Source of the DNA: Niveispirillum sp.
GTDB taxonomy: Bacteria; Pseudomonadota; Alphaproteobacteria; Azospirillales; Azospirillaceae
DNA: 64,000 bases
Assembly (NCBI RefSeq): GCF_017996735.1
Contig: NZ_JAGOGJ010000002.1
Location: 144,022 to 208,021 of the forward strand
Direction of reading: 5' to 3'
The translations under genes were made by a program, and so were the position numbers. The notes beneath the pieces are model-generated. The model was not told the DNA's origin. It made no database searches and saw nothing but the letters and a program-made list of their open reading frames with translations. Shown here in pieces: positions 8,616 through 17,159 of the stretch. The stretch's first letter is position 1; each line of letters begins with the position of its first letter.

Positions 8616-11584
8616 TGGCGCGGCGGCTTACCCCCCTGATCCTGGCCCTGCTGCTGGCCGGCTGTGCCGCCAAGGGCCCCCGGGTGCCGGCAATATCCGC
8701 CGGCCCCATCGCCATGGGTCGAAACGCCATCGGGGAGGAATGCCGCGCCCTTCCGGCCGACAGCGCCGATGGCCAGGCCTATGCGCTGTATTGCGGGGCA
8801 TGGGAACAAGCCAGCGGCGCCATCGCCGTAACCCGGCTTTACGACCCCCTGCCCGAGGGGGAGGAGGCGCGGGCGCGGCAATTGGCGGTGGAGGCGGGCC
8901 GCACCGCCTGGGCCGGATCGCTGGCGCAGAAAGCCATCTGCCAGCCGGCCCAGCCCGTACCGGGCGGGTTGCTGACCCAATGCCAGTTGCGCGAAGGCGG
9001 CTGGCCCTATATCGGCGTCACCCTGGCCGACGGAACGCGCATGGTGCAGGCCGATGGCATTCCGGCCGTGGCCGACCTGCTGATGGCGGCGCCTTCGCTG
9101 CTGAATGCCGGACCGGTCACGGAAAAGACCGATATTGCGGCGCTGCTCCGCGCCACATTGGGTGACGAGGCGCTGCGTTTCGGCCGCGGCGACCTGAATA
9201 GTTTCGAGCGGCTGTCGGAGGTGGGGCGCCTGTCCAATTCCGTGGAGGATTATGCGGGGGCGGAGGCGGCCTATCGCAAGGCGCTGGACCTGCAGGCGCG
9301 GGCCCTGGGGCCGGACAGTCCGGGGGCGGGCGACACGCTGATGGCGCTGGCCCTGGAAGTCTCCAACCAGGGGCGGGGGGCGGAGGCGGATGCGCTGTTC
9401 CGGCGGGCCGATGCTTTGCTGCAAAAGAGCTTCGACAAGGCGGCGCGGGCGCGGCTGGGCAGTTACATGGCCTTCCATGCGGCCAATAGCGGCGATGCGC
9501 GGCGCGCCCTGTCGCTGGGCCGCGACAGCAGCGCCACCCGTCGCGCCCTTGTCGATGACCTGGAGGAACAGGCGGGCGGTGGCGCCAACCGGGCCGTGCT
9601 GGGCAGTCTGGCCGCCGCGCGGGGCGACCTGATCCATTCGCTGCTGCTGGAGGCCACGGTATCGCTGCGGCTGGAACAATATGGGCTGGCCGAGGCGGCA
9701 ACGATCGAGGCGGCCACCCTGTTCAGCCGCACGCGCGGCCTTCCCCCCTGGTGGCATGCCCGCATACTGGGCATCCAGGGCCTGGCGCGGGCCGGCAAGG
9801 GCGATGCCGCCGGCGGGGCAGCCCTGATGTCGAAGGCGGTGGCGTCCAACAAACAATTGTTCGGGGCCGGATGGCCCGTGGCGTCCAGCATGCTGGAACT
9901 GGGCCGCGTCTATGCCCAGGCTGGCATGGATGCCGAGGCGCTGGCCATCTATCGCGAGGCGCTGTCGATGGTGGCGGGGCTGGATACCGAGCGGGGGCAA
10001 TTGCCGCTGGACCGGTTGATCCCGTTCCTGGATGTGCTGTACCGGCGCGGGCAGGCGGAGCCGGACCGGCGCGCCGATCATTATGCGGAGATGTTCGCCG
10101 CCCTGCAGGCCGTGCGCGAGGGGGTGGTGGGCCAGACCATCACCCGCGCCGCCGCCCGTTTCGCCAGCAGCGATCCCGCCGTCGCCGACCTGATCCGCCA
10201 GCAGCAGGACGCGGTGCGCAGCCGCGACCGCCTGCGGATCGAAGCCGCCGCCGAAACCGCCAAGCCCGATGCGCAGCGTGACCGGGCACGCGAGGAAACC
10301 CTCCTGAAACAGTTGCAGGAGGTCTCGGCGCAGGCGCAGGGGCTGGAGCGGCAATTGCAGGCCGCCTTCCCCGATTATGCGCGGCTGACCAAGCCGGCGC
10401 CCGTGCGTGCGACCGACCTGTCTGCGCGGCTGGCACCGGGACAGGCGCTGGTGCAGTTCGCCTTCGGCAATGCCGGTTCCTATGGGTTCATTGTCACCGA
10501 TCGCGGGGTTCATGCGTATCCGGTCACGATCGACCGTGGTGCCTTGCAGGATCGGGTGGCGGAGCTGCGCCGGTCCATCACGCCCCGCGCCGGGGTGCTG
10601 CCGCCCTTCGACCTGGACCTTGCCCATGATCTTTATCTGCGGTTGTTCGGGGGGGCGGGCGATACGCTGGCGGGGGTGAAGCATCTGGTGCTGGTGCCGT
10701 CGGCCTCGCTGTCCAGCCTGCCGCCCGCCCTTCTGGTGCGTGACAAGCCGCAGGGGCGGGATTATGCGCGCGCTGGCTGGCTGGTGCGGGACATGGCCAT
10801 ATCGGTGGTGCCGTCTGTATCCTCCTTCCTGGCCCTGTCCGGCGCAGCGGCGCGGCCGACGGCGGTCAAGCCCTTCATCGGCTTCGCGGCCCCGCCCTTC
10901 CAGGGCCGGGATGCGGGCGGGTTGAAGGCGCTGGGCGATGAATGCCGCACCGATGCGGCCCTGGACCCGGCCCTGCTGCGGGCCCTGGCCCCCCTGCCGG
11001 AAACGGCGGATGAGATCAGGGCTATCGGTGGGCGGCTGGGCGCGACCCCGACCGATCTGATCACCGGGGCCGGCGTCACCAAGGCGGCGGTGCGCGGCGC
11101 GGGGCTGGACCAGTATCGTATCGTCTATTTCGCGACCCACGGCCTGTTGCCGGGGGAATTGCGCTGTCAGGCGCAACCCGGTCTGGCGCTGGCGCCGCCT
11201 GCAACCCCGCCGGCCAGTGCCGCCGATGACGGGTTGCTGACCGCGTCCGACATCGCCTTGCTGCGCCTGAACGCCGATCTGGTGGTGCTGTCGGCCTGCA
11301 ATACGGCGGGCGGGGATGCGCGGCTGGGCGGCGAGGCGCTGTCGGGTCTGGCGGAAAGCTTCTTCTTTGCGGGCGCACGCTCGCTGCTGGTCAGCCATTG
11401 GCAGGTGCCGTCGGCGCCCACCGTGCGGCTGATGACGGGCCTGTTCGCCGGGGACGGCGACACGGCGCAGGCGCTGGCGCGGGCGCAGAGGGTTCTGGCG
11501 TCCGATCCCGCGACGGCGCATCCTTTCAACTGGGCGGCCTTCACCCTGGTCGGTGCCGCCCCCCATTCCGGCAAGGGAGTTTGA
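8615..11584 (+). CDS. TPR-CHAT domain lipoprotein (caspase-like peptidase family)
   Basis: The ATG at 8615 overlaps the upstream TGA by one base; a GTG at 8612 is an alternative start. The protein is 989 residues. The N terminus is a lipoprotein signal with lipobox LLAGC (Cys17), so the product should be anchored in the envelope. The middle region (about residues 200-560) contains TPR-like helical repeats and an Arg/Glu-rich coiled coil (about 505-595). The C-terminal ~330 residues are a CHAT domain: the catalytic His is in YFATHG (His842) and the Cys in VLSACNTAGG (Cys895), both present, so an active cysteine peptidase is expected. Family knowledge says CHAT proteins are caspase/separase relatives. 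Its coupling to a giant exoprotein suggests processing or quality control of that exoprotein, which is inference. Confidence 0.88.
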   Translation: MARRLTPLILALLLAGCAAKGPRVPAISAGPIAMGRNAIGEECRALPADSADGQAYALYCGAWEQASGAIAVTRLYDPLPEGEEARARQLAVEAGRTAWAGSLAQKAICQPAQPVPGGLLTQCQLREGGWPYIGVTLADGTRMVQADGIPAVADLLMAAPSLLNAGPVTEKTDIAALLRATLGDEALRFGRGDLNSFERLSEVGRLSNSVEDYAGAEAAYRKALDLQARALGPDSPGAGDTLMALALEVSNQGRGAEADALFRRADALLQKSFDKAARARLGSYMAFHAANSGDARRALSLGRDSSATRRALVDDLEEQAGGGANRAVLGSLAAARGDLIHSLLLEATVSLRLEQYGLAEAATIEAATLFSRTRGLPPWWHARILGIQGLARAGKGDAAGGAALMSKAVASNKQLFGAGWPVASSMLELGRVYAQAGMDAEALAIYREALSMVAGLDTERGQLPLDRLIPFLDVLYRRGQAEPDRRADHYAEMFAALQAVREGVVGQTITRAAARFASSDPAVADLIRQQQDAVRSRDRLRIEAAAETAKPDAQRDRAREETLLKQLQEVSAQAQGLERQLQAAFPDYARLTKPAPVRATDLSARLAPGQALVQFAFGNAGSYGFIVTDRGVHAYPVTIDRGALQDRVAELRRSITPRAGVLPPFDLDLAHDLYLRLFGGAGDTLAGVKHLVLVPSASLSSLPPALLVRDKPQGRDYARAGWLVRDMAISVVPSVSSFLALSGAAARPTAVKPFIGFAAPPFQGRDAGGLKALGDECRTDAALDPALLRALAPLPETADEIRAIGGRLGATPTDLITGAGVTKAAVRGAGLDQYRIVYFATHGLLPGELRCQAQPGLALAPPATPPASAADDGLLTASDIALLRLNADLVVLSACNTAGGDARLGGEALSGLAESFFFAGARSLLVSHWQVPSAPTVRLMTGLFAGDGDTAQALARAQRVLASDPATAHPFNWAAFTLVGAAPHSGKGV

Positions 11585-11587
11585 TCC

Positions 11588-12268
11588 ATGTTCCGCCCCG
11601 CCCCGTTCCTGGCGCTCGCCCTTTTCCTGGCGGCCCCCGTCCAGGCCGCCCCCCTGGTGGTGGTGGAGGCCAAGGGCACCGATCTGGCGCCCGGCGCCAC
11701 CATCGATGACAAGGCCCCGCTGACCCTGGCCGATGGCGCGCGTCTGGTGCTGATCGGGGAGGATGGGTCGCAGGTGACCTTACGCGGGCCGTTCAAGGGT
11801 GCGCCGGCCGGCGCCGGCTCGGGAGCCACGCAGCAACTGGCGGGCCTGCTGTCGGCGCGCGGGGCCGACACCACCAGCCTGGGGGCCGTGCGCGACGCCG
11901 GCCCGGCCGCCCCGCTGCCCGAGGCCTGGATCGTCGATCCGGCCGTATCGGGGTCGGCCTGTGTGAAGCCGGGGCAGGAGGTCGTGCTGTGGCGGGCCGA
12001 TGCGGCGAAACCCGCCCGCCTGACCCTGATGCCGGCCGATCGCGCCTGGACCGCCAATGCCGAATGGCCGGCGGGCGAGGGGCGTCTGGCCCTGCCCGAA
12101 CTGCCCATCACCGATGGCGGCACGCTGCTGTTCGAACTGGACGGGGCGGCGGCGTCGGTCACGTTCCATCTGCTGCCGGCCGCCGTCACGGCGCCGAAGA
12201 TGACGGCGGGATGGATGGCGGCGAAGCAATGCGACCGGCAGGCCCGTGCGCTGCTGGCCGGTGGGTGA
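11588..12268 (+). CDS. Exported hypothetical protein of the CHAT/CHASE2 locus
   Basis: It begins three bases after the CHAT gene, with a GGGAG ribosome binding site just upstream. The 226-residue product has a clear Sec signal peptide ending in PVQA|AP. A segment near residues 35-65 (DGARLVLIGEDGSQVTLRGP) resembles the beta-rich part of FecR-like periplasmic proteins, but no transmembrane anchor or FecR N-terminal motif is visible, so I do not name it. Two cysteines lie far apart (near residues 125 and 217). Its position between the CHAT lipoprotein and the CHASE2 cyclase suggests a periplasmic component or ligand of the same system. Confidence 0.7.
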   Translation: MFRPAPFLALALFLAAPVQAAPLVVVEAKGTDLAPGATIDDKAPLTLADGARLVLIGEDGSQVTLRGPFKGAPAGAGSGATQQLAGLLSARGADTTSLGAVRDAGPAAPLPEAWIVDPAVSGSACVKPGQEVVLWRADAAKPARLTLMPADRAWTANAEWPAGEGRLALPELPITDGGTLLFELDGAAASVTFHLLPAAVTAPKMTAGWMAAKQCDRQARALLAGG

Positions 12269-12301
12269 GGGTGGCGGCGGTGCTTTCATCCGGCGGTTTT
12301 G

Positions 12302-12454
12302 CCCTCACCCTCCCATCGGCTGGCGCCGACGGGCCCCTCCCTCTCCCACCTGCGTGGGCGAGGGGCGGAATTGAAGGTGAGGCGCAGGTTTTTGCCCCTC
12401 GCCCGCTTGCGGGAGAGGGAGGGGCCCATCGCGCAAGCGATGGGAGGGTGAGGG
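12302..12454. repeat. Palindromic intergenic repeat, copy 1 (17-bp terminal inverted repeats)
   Basis: The ~153-bp element begins CCCTCACCCTCCCATCG and ends with its exact reverse complement at 12438-12454. Inside is a second nested pair (CCCCTCCCTCTCCCAC... and ...GGGAGAGGGAGGGG). A diverged copy lies at 47675-47825. It sits between two genes of the same operon-like cluster. Confidence 0.85.
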
Positions 12455-12489
12455 ACAAGCACACCGGCCGCGCCGGGACGGGATGACCA

Positions 12490-14433
12490 ATGTCCATTCG
12501 CCGCCTTCCGACTATTCTGTCCATCCTGCTGCTGGCCGGTCTGTTGCCCGTGCTGCTGGTGCGGGCCGCGCCGTTTTTGCAGGGGATCGAGAACTGGGTG
12601 GCGGATTACCGGGTGGCGACCCTGACACCGGCCCAGCCGCAGCAGCCCGACATCGTCATCGCCGCCATCACCGAGGATACGCTGGCGCGGTTCCCCTACC
12701 GGTCCCCCGTGGACAGGGCTTTCCTGGCCGATCTGCTGCGTGTGCTGCAGGCCAAGGGCGCGCGGGCCGTGCTGCTGGACGTGCTGCTGGATCAGCCGAC
12801 GGAGCCGGAGAAGGATCAGGCGTTGGCGGCGGCCATCCGGGAGATGAGTATCCCTCTGGTGGTCAGCCATGGCGGGGCGGCGGAGGGGCTGACCGAGGCG
12901 CAGGTGACCTATATCGACGCCTTCGTGCCGGCGGACCGGCGCGGCTGGGCCAATCTGGTCAAGGATAATCTGGACGGCACGGTGCGCTGGATCTTCCCCG
13001 GTAAAAACCGGGCGGACGGGCAGTGGCAGGCGGGGGTGGTGCCGGCAATGGCGGCGCATCTGGGCCTGACCCCGCCGCGCGAACGGATCCCCATCGCCTG
13101 GCGCGGGCGGCCCGATGCGGCCACGGCGCCCTTCCGGCAGTTCCCGGCCCATGCGGTTGCCGTGCTGCCGGCCGCCTGGTTCAAGGACAAAGTCGTGCTG
13201 GTGGGGGCCGACCTGTCGGACCGCGACCGCCATGTCACGCCGTTCCGTACCGCCTTTGCCGGCAATGCCGGCGTGCTGCCCGGCATCACCATCCATGCCC
13301 ATGCCCTGTCGCAGGTGCTGGAGGGGCGGACGGCGCCGGGGCAGGGGGGGGCGCTGGCCATTCTCGCCGGCCTGATCGCGGCGGGGCTGGGGCTGGTCCT
13401 GGGTCTGGTGGAAATATCGCTATGGCTGCGCGCGCTGCTGGGCCTGGGCGTGGTGGCCGGCATCTGGCTGCTGGCGGGGCCGGCCTATGCCCAGGCCAAT
13501 ATCCTGCTGCCGCAGATCGGACCGTCGCTGTCGGTGCTGCTGGGCCTGTGGCTGACCGATATCTGGCGCGGACGGCGGGAACGGGACCAGAAACGGTTCG
13601 TGCAGGCGGCCTTTGCCAAATATCTGTCGCCGGCCTTGCTGGACGATATCCTGAAAGACCCGTCGAAACTGTCCATCGATCCCAAGCGCCGCGACATGTC
13701 CTATGTCTTCACCGATGTGGCGGGCTTCACCACCATCTCGGAAGGCATGGACGCCACGACGCTGGCCGATGTCATGAACCGCTATCTGGACGGCATGGTG
13801 AAGGTGGTGTTCGCCCATGGCGGGACCGTCGACAAGTTCATCGGCGATGCCGTCTTTGCCCTGTTCGGGGCGCCGCGCGACATGGAAGACCATGCGGCCC
13901 GCGCCGCGTCCTGTGCGCTGGAACTGGACCGGTTCGCGCAAGGGTTCCTGGCGGCGGAGACGGCGGCGGGCCGGCCGTTCGGCATGACACGCATCGGCGT
14001 GCATTCCGGCCCCGCCAGCGTGGGCAATTTCGGGTCGGATGCCCGGTTCGAATATACGGCCCTGGGCGATGCCGTGAATACCGCCGCCCGCCTGGAAGGT
14101 CTGAACAAATATTTCGGGACGCGGGTGGCGATGAGCGGGGCAACGGCGGAACGCTGCCCCGATCTGCCGCGCCGGCCCATCGGCCGCATCGTCCTGAAGG
14201 GCAAGACCGAGCCGATCGCCGTCTATCAGCCCTTGACGCAGGAAGAGGCGCGGAGCGGGTTCATGCAGCGCTATCAGGCGGCCTATGCCGCCATGGCCGC
14301 CGGTGACGCCGGAGCGGCGCCCCTTCTCGCCGAGCTGGCGGCGGAACGGCCCGATGACGGACCGGTGGCGATGCATCGCGACAGGCTGGCCAAGGGCGGC
14401 GACAGCGACCTTGTGGTGATGAGCGACAAGTAG
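12490..14433 (+). CDS. CHASE2-domain class III adenylate/guanylate cyclase
   Basis: The protein is 647 residues. An N-terminal membrane segment is followed by an extracytoplasmic CHASE2 sensor (about residues 30-280), then three hydrophobic helices (about 278-365), as usual for CHASE2 receptors. The cytoplasmic class III cyclase domain covers about residues 395-580. It contains FTDVAGFTTISEGMD and GDAVFALFG, which hold the metal-binding aspartates, and GDAVNTAARLEGL, the usual substrate and transition-state region. The product is likely cAMP; cGMP cannot be excluded from sequence. It is followed 71 bp later by a stand-alone cyclic-nucleotide-binding protein, a natural effector. Periplasmic signals connected with the upstream exoprotein and CHAT genes may feed into CHASE2 (inference). 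Confidence 0.92.
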   Translation: MSIRRLPTILSILLLAGLLPVLLVRAAPFLQGIENWVADYRVATLTPAQPQQPDIVIAAITEDTLARFPYRSPVDRAFLADLLRVLQAKGARAVLLDVLLDQPTEPEKDQALAAAIREMSIPLVVSHGGAAEGLTEAQVTYIDAFVPADRRGWANLVKDNLDGTVRWIFPGKNRADGQWQAGVVPAMAAHLGLTPPRERIPIAWRGRPDAATAPFRQFPAHAVAVLPAAWFKDKVVLVGADLSDRDRHVTPFRTAFAGNAGVLPGITIHAHALSQVLEGRTAPGQGGALAILAGLIAAGLGLVLGLVEISLWLRALLGLGVVAGIWLLAGPAYAQANILLPQIGPSLSVLLGLWLTDIWRGRRERDQKRFVQAAFAKYLSPALLDDILKDPSKLSIDPKRRDMSYVFTDVAGFTTISEGMDATTLADVMNRYLDGMVKVVFAHGGTVDKFIGDAVFALFGAPRDMEDHAARAASCALELDRFAQGFLAAETAAGRPFGMTRIGVHSGPASVGNFGSDARFEYTALGDAVNTAARLEGLNKYFGTRVAMSGATAERCPDLPRRPIGRIVLKGKTEPIAVYQPLTQEEARSGFMQRYQAAYAAMAAGDAGAAPLLAELAAERPDDGPVAMHRDRLAKGGDSDLVVMSDK

Positions 14434-14504
14434 ACCCCAACAATACCTTGCCAGCACGGGTGCAGGGAACGATAACAAGCGTATGCTCTCTCAGGGATCA
14501 GGCA

Positions 14505-14957
14505 ATGGCCGAAGGCATCCTCAACCGTAAGTTCGTCCCTGCCGGCAAGCAGCTTTTCCTGACGGGGGAGCGTGGCGAGCACATGTATCTGGTGCAGTCG
14601 GGCCGTATCCGCATCTGGCGGGGCGAACCCGATCATCCCGTGGTGCTGGCCGAAGTGGGGCCGAACTGCCTGTTCGGGGAAATGGCCCTGATCGATGACG
14701 GCACCCGCTCGGCCTGTGCCCATGCGGTTGAGGATACGACCCTGATCGTCATTTCCGGGGAGAAGGTGCGCCAGCGTCTGGCCGAGGCCGATCCGTTCGT
14801 GGCCAGCATCGTGCGTATCCTGGCCCGCAACCTGCGCGCCGCCAACGACCATCTGGAAGGGCTGATGGGCCAGATGCTGGCCGTCAGCGCCATCAAGGCC
14901 CGCGAGATCGCCCCCAACGAGGATGTGAAGACCCTGTCGGGCGCCGCTGAGGAATAA
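14505..14957 (+). CDS. Stand-alone cyclic-nucleotide-binding (Crp/Fnr-like) domain protein
   Basis: I chose the ATG at 14505 (150 residues). An upstream TTG at 14448 would add a 19-residue tail unlike the family. The whole protein is one cNMP-binding beta-roll. The phosphate-binding cassette reads FGEMALIDDGTRSACAHA, with the conserved Glu and Arg. There is no room for a C-terminal helix-turn-helix, so it is not a DNA-binding Crp. The helix after the beta-roll and the short charged tail could contact a partner. It follows the CHASE2 cyclase on the same strand, which points to it as the local receptor of the second messenger. The target is not visible. Confidence 0.85.
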   Translation: MAEGILNRKFVPAGKQLFLTGERGEHMYLVQSGRIRIWRGEPDHPVVLAEVGPNCLFGEMALIDDGTRSACAHAVEDTTLIVISGEKVRQRLAEADPFVASIVRILARNLRAANDHLEGLMGQMLAVSAIKAREIAPNEDVKTLSGAAEE

Positions 14958-15833
14958 TCACCCCTCCACCAGCAGCGGCCAGGCGGCCTTGCAGCGTTCG
15001 GAAAAGATGCGCAGGTGGCCGATGGCGCCGCCGCCGGCCGCCGCCACGGGAATGGTGCGGTGGGTGATGCGCGCGGCCGGGAAAAAGGCCGCATGGTCGC
15101 GCACCACGGCGGGCGGGATCATCTCGTCATCCTCGATCGCGATCAACCGCACCTCCCCCGTCATGCGGGACAGGTCGGGCTGCGGCAGGGCACGGCCCCA
15201 TTCCCCGCGGTAGAAATCGCGCCGGATGCACCAGCGCCGCCATTGCCAGAAGGCGCGGGCCGGCAGGTCCGCCCCCTGGCCCAGGATACGCCCCGGCATA
15301 TAGCCCAGCGCCAGGGTCGCGACGGGGCCCAGCAGGAACCAGAAGGCCATGGCCTTGCCGATGAAATGGCGCGGATGGCGGGTCCAGTGCGCGGGGCCGG
15401 TGGCCACCGTCGTCAACCGCCGCACCAGACCGGCCTTTTCATGGAAGGGCAGACCCATGCCGCCCAGGGAATGGCCCATCACCTCCAGCGGCAGGCCGGG
15501 GAAGCGGGCTGCCAGCCAGTCCAGCGCTGCCCCCTGGTCCCGAACGGCCCAGTCCCCCATGTCCGACCGGGCGTGGCGCACGGACCCGCGCGCCGAATGG
15601 CCGCAATCGCGGTAATCATAGATCAGCACCGCCGCGCGCCGATAGCCGGCCAGCCAGGCGGCGAAACGGGCATAATAATCGCGCGGCACACCCGTGGCCC
15701 CATGCAGGACCAGCGCCAGGTCCATCTCCGCCCCCTCCGGCGGCAGGAACAGCCGCCCCGCCAGGACCGGCCCGTCGGCACAGGGGATGGTGACCATTTC
15801 GTCGCTGTGTGGGCTGGTGGCCTGTTCCGTCAT
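14958..15833 (-). CDS. Alpha/beta hydrolase
   Basis: The 291-residue serine hydrolase has an oxyanion-region motif LVLHGATG and a nucleophile elbow GHSLGGMG; the likely catalytic His is near the C terminus in GHLRIF. No signal peptide is seen, so it is probably cytoplasmic. The substrate cannot be read from sequence; lysophospholipase-like and esterase activities both occur in this group. It is convergent with the cNMP-binding gene, with stops abutting at 14957/14958, and divergent from the LacI-type regulator, which may control it. Confidence 0.8.
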   Translation of the reverse strand: MTEQATSPHSDEMVTIPCADGPVLAGRLFLPPEGAEMDLALVLHGATGVPRDYYARFAAWLAGYRRAAVLIYDYRDCGHSARGSVRHARSDMGDWAVRDQGAALDWLAARFPGLPLEVMGHSLGGMGLPFHEKAGLVRRLTTVATGPAHWTRHPRHFIGKAMAFWFLLGPVATLALGYMPGRILGQGADLPARAFWQWRRWCIRRDFYRGEWGRALPQPDLSRMTGEVRLIAIEDDEMIPPAVVRDHAAFFPAARITHRTIPVAAAGGGAIGHLRIFSERCKAAWPLLVEG

Positions 15834-15930
15834 ATCCTGCTCCCACCTTTTGCTGCGTCTGGTCAGAATATAACGAACGATCGTGCTATGAACAATATCG
15901 AGGATTTATGCCGCCACGCCAGTCGGCGCG

Positions 15931-15968
15931 GATACCATCGGTCAGACATTTTGACCGGCGGTATTATC
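15931..15968. repeat. Small palindromic repeat, diverged copy (TACCATCGGTCA family)
   Basis: GATACCATCGGTCA is separated by six bases from TTGACCGGCGGTAT, an imperfect inverted repeat. Better conserved copies are at 24848 and 57600. It lies between the divergent hydrolase and LacI-type genes, so it could act as an operator or just be a mobile-type repeat. Confidence 0.6.
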
Positions 15969-16066
15969 AGGCTGTTGTGTCCCACGCCTTTCGCATTGAT
16001 TGCCAGACCCCTGTCTCGCTCTATATGGTGGTCACAGGGAGAAAACAGGCAGAAGCCGGGACAACA

Positions 16067-17098
16067 ATGCGGGCGAAAAGGCCGACGTCCTTCGATATCG
16101 CTGAACTGGCGGGCGTTTCGCAATCCACCGTGTCGCGCGCGCTGCGCCGCGACAGCATGGTCAGCGAGGATACGCGCCTGAAGGTGGAGCAGGCGGCGCG
16201 GCAACTGAACTACAAGGTCGACGTTAATGCCCGCAACCTGCGGTCCCAGCGCACCAAAACGCTGGCCCTGTTGTTGTATGAGGATCCGGGCGCGTCAGAA
16301 TCGCTGATCAACCCGTTCTTCCTGTCGATCCTGGGCAGTGTCACGCGGGCCAGTGCCAAGCGTGGCTATGATCTGCTGATCTCCTTCCAGCAATCCAGCA
16401 CCGATTGGAATGCCGATTACGCGGCGTCGAAACGGGCCGATGGCATCATCTTCTTAGGGTATGGCGATTACACCGCCTATCTGGACAAGATATTGTCCCT
16501 GGACGAGGCGGGTATCCAATACATCACCTGGGGCCCCGTGCTTCCGGGCCAGCCGGGCCATTTCATCGGGTCCGACAATGTGCAGGGCATGGCAGAGGCC
16601 GTGTCGCACCTGATCGCCACGGGCCATCGCGACATCGCCTTTCTGGGTGATATTTCGGAAAACTGTCCGGAATACCGCGACCGGCATCAGGGATATGTGC
16701 AGGCCTTGACGAAGGCCGGCCTGTCGGCCGACCCCGCCTTGCGGCTGGACAGCCAGACGTCGGAGGAGGCGGGCCATGCGGCGGCCCTGCGCCTGCTGAA
16801 CAGCGGGCGGCGGTTCGATGCGGTGGTGGCCGCCTGTGATCTGGTGGCCATCGGCGCCATGCATGCGCTGCGCGACCGGGGCGTGTCGGTGCCGGGTGAC
16901 GTGTCGGTGGTGGGGTTCGACGATATCCAGGCCGCCAGCTATACCAACCCGCCCCTGACGACCGTGCGCCAGGACACGGTGGCGGCGGGCGAATTGCTGG
17001 TGGAAAACCTGTTGCGCCTGATGAACGACCAGCCGTTGGAACGCACCATCATCCCGGCGCGGCTGGTGCTGCGCGGGTCGACCAGGGTGCGGGGCTAG
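16067..17098 (+). CDS. LacI/GalR-family transcriptional regulator
   Basis: I start at ATG 16067 (343 residues, the usual LacI length). The frame is open further upstream, but that region carries a palindromic repeat. The N-terminal helix-turn-helix reads FDIAELAGVSQSTVSRAL, followed by the hinge helix. The periplasmic-binding-protein-like domain covers about residues 60-340, with typical VVGFDDIQAASYTNPPLTTV near the end. The effector is probably a sugar or other small metabolite. No sugar operon is adjacent; the divergent neighbour is the alpha/beta hydrolase, which makes it or distant genes the likely targets. Confidence 0.9.
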   Translation: MRAKRPTSFDIAELAGVSQSTVSRALRRDSMVSEDTRLKVEQAARQLNYKVDVNARNLRSQRTKTLALLLYEDPGASESLINPFFLSILGSVTRASAKRGYDLLISFQQSSTDWNADYAASKRADGIIFLGYGDYTAYLDKILSLDEAGIQYITWGPVLPGQPGHFIGSDNVQGMAEAVSHLIATGHRDIAFLGDISENCPEYRDRHQGYVQALTKAGLSADPALRLDSQTSEEAGHAAALRLLNSGRRFDAVVAACDLVAIGAMHALRDRGVSVPGDVSVVGFDDIQAASYTNPPLTTVRQDTVAAGELLVENLLRLMNDQPLERTIIPARLVLRGSTRVRG

Positions 17099-17109
17099 GG
17101 TTTTGGAAG

Positions 17110-17140
17110 CCTTTAATCCCCGATGAGTGGGGATTAAAGG
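17110..17140. terminator. Bidirectional hairpin between convergent genes
   Basis: A perfect 12-bp stem, CCTTTAATCCCC and GGGGATTAAAGG, with a 7-nt loop lies in the 61-bp gap between the stops of the LacI-type gene and the phosphopantetheinyl transferase. There is no long T-run, so strength is uncertain. Confidence 0.75.
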
Positions 17141-17159
17141 CCGCCGGTCTCACATGCCA

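Noticed and set aside
6156..11566. Very long minus-strand open frames opposite the exoprotein and CHAT genes (810 and 1114 residues)
   Set aside because: They mirror third-codon GC bias of the plus-strand genes, have low-complexity Arg/Gly/Gln composition and no domains.
12302..12454. CRISPR or terminator reading of the palindromic element
   Set aside because: There are no regularly spaced direct repeats, and the length and TIR structure fit a repeat element better than a simple terminator.
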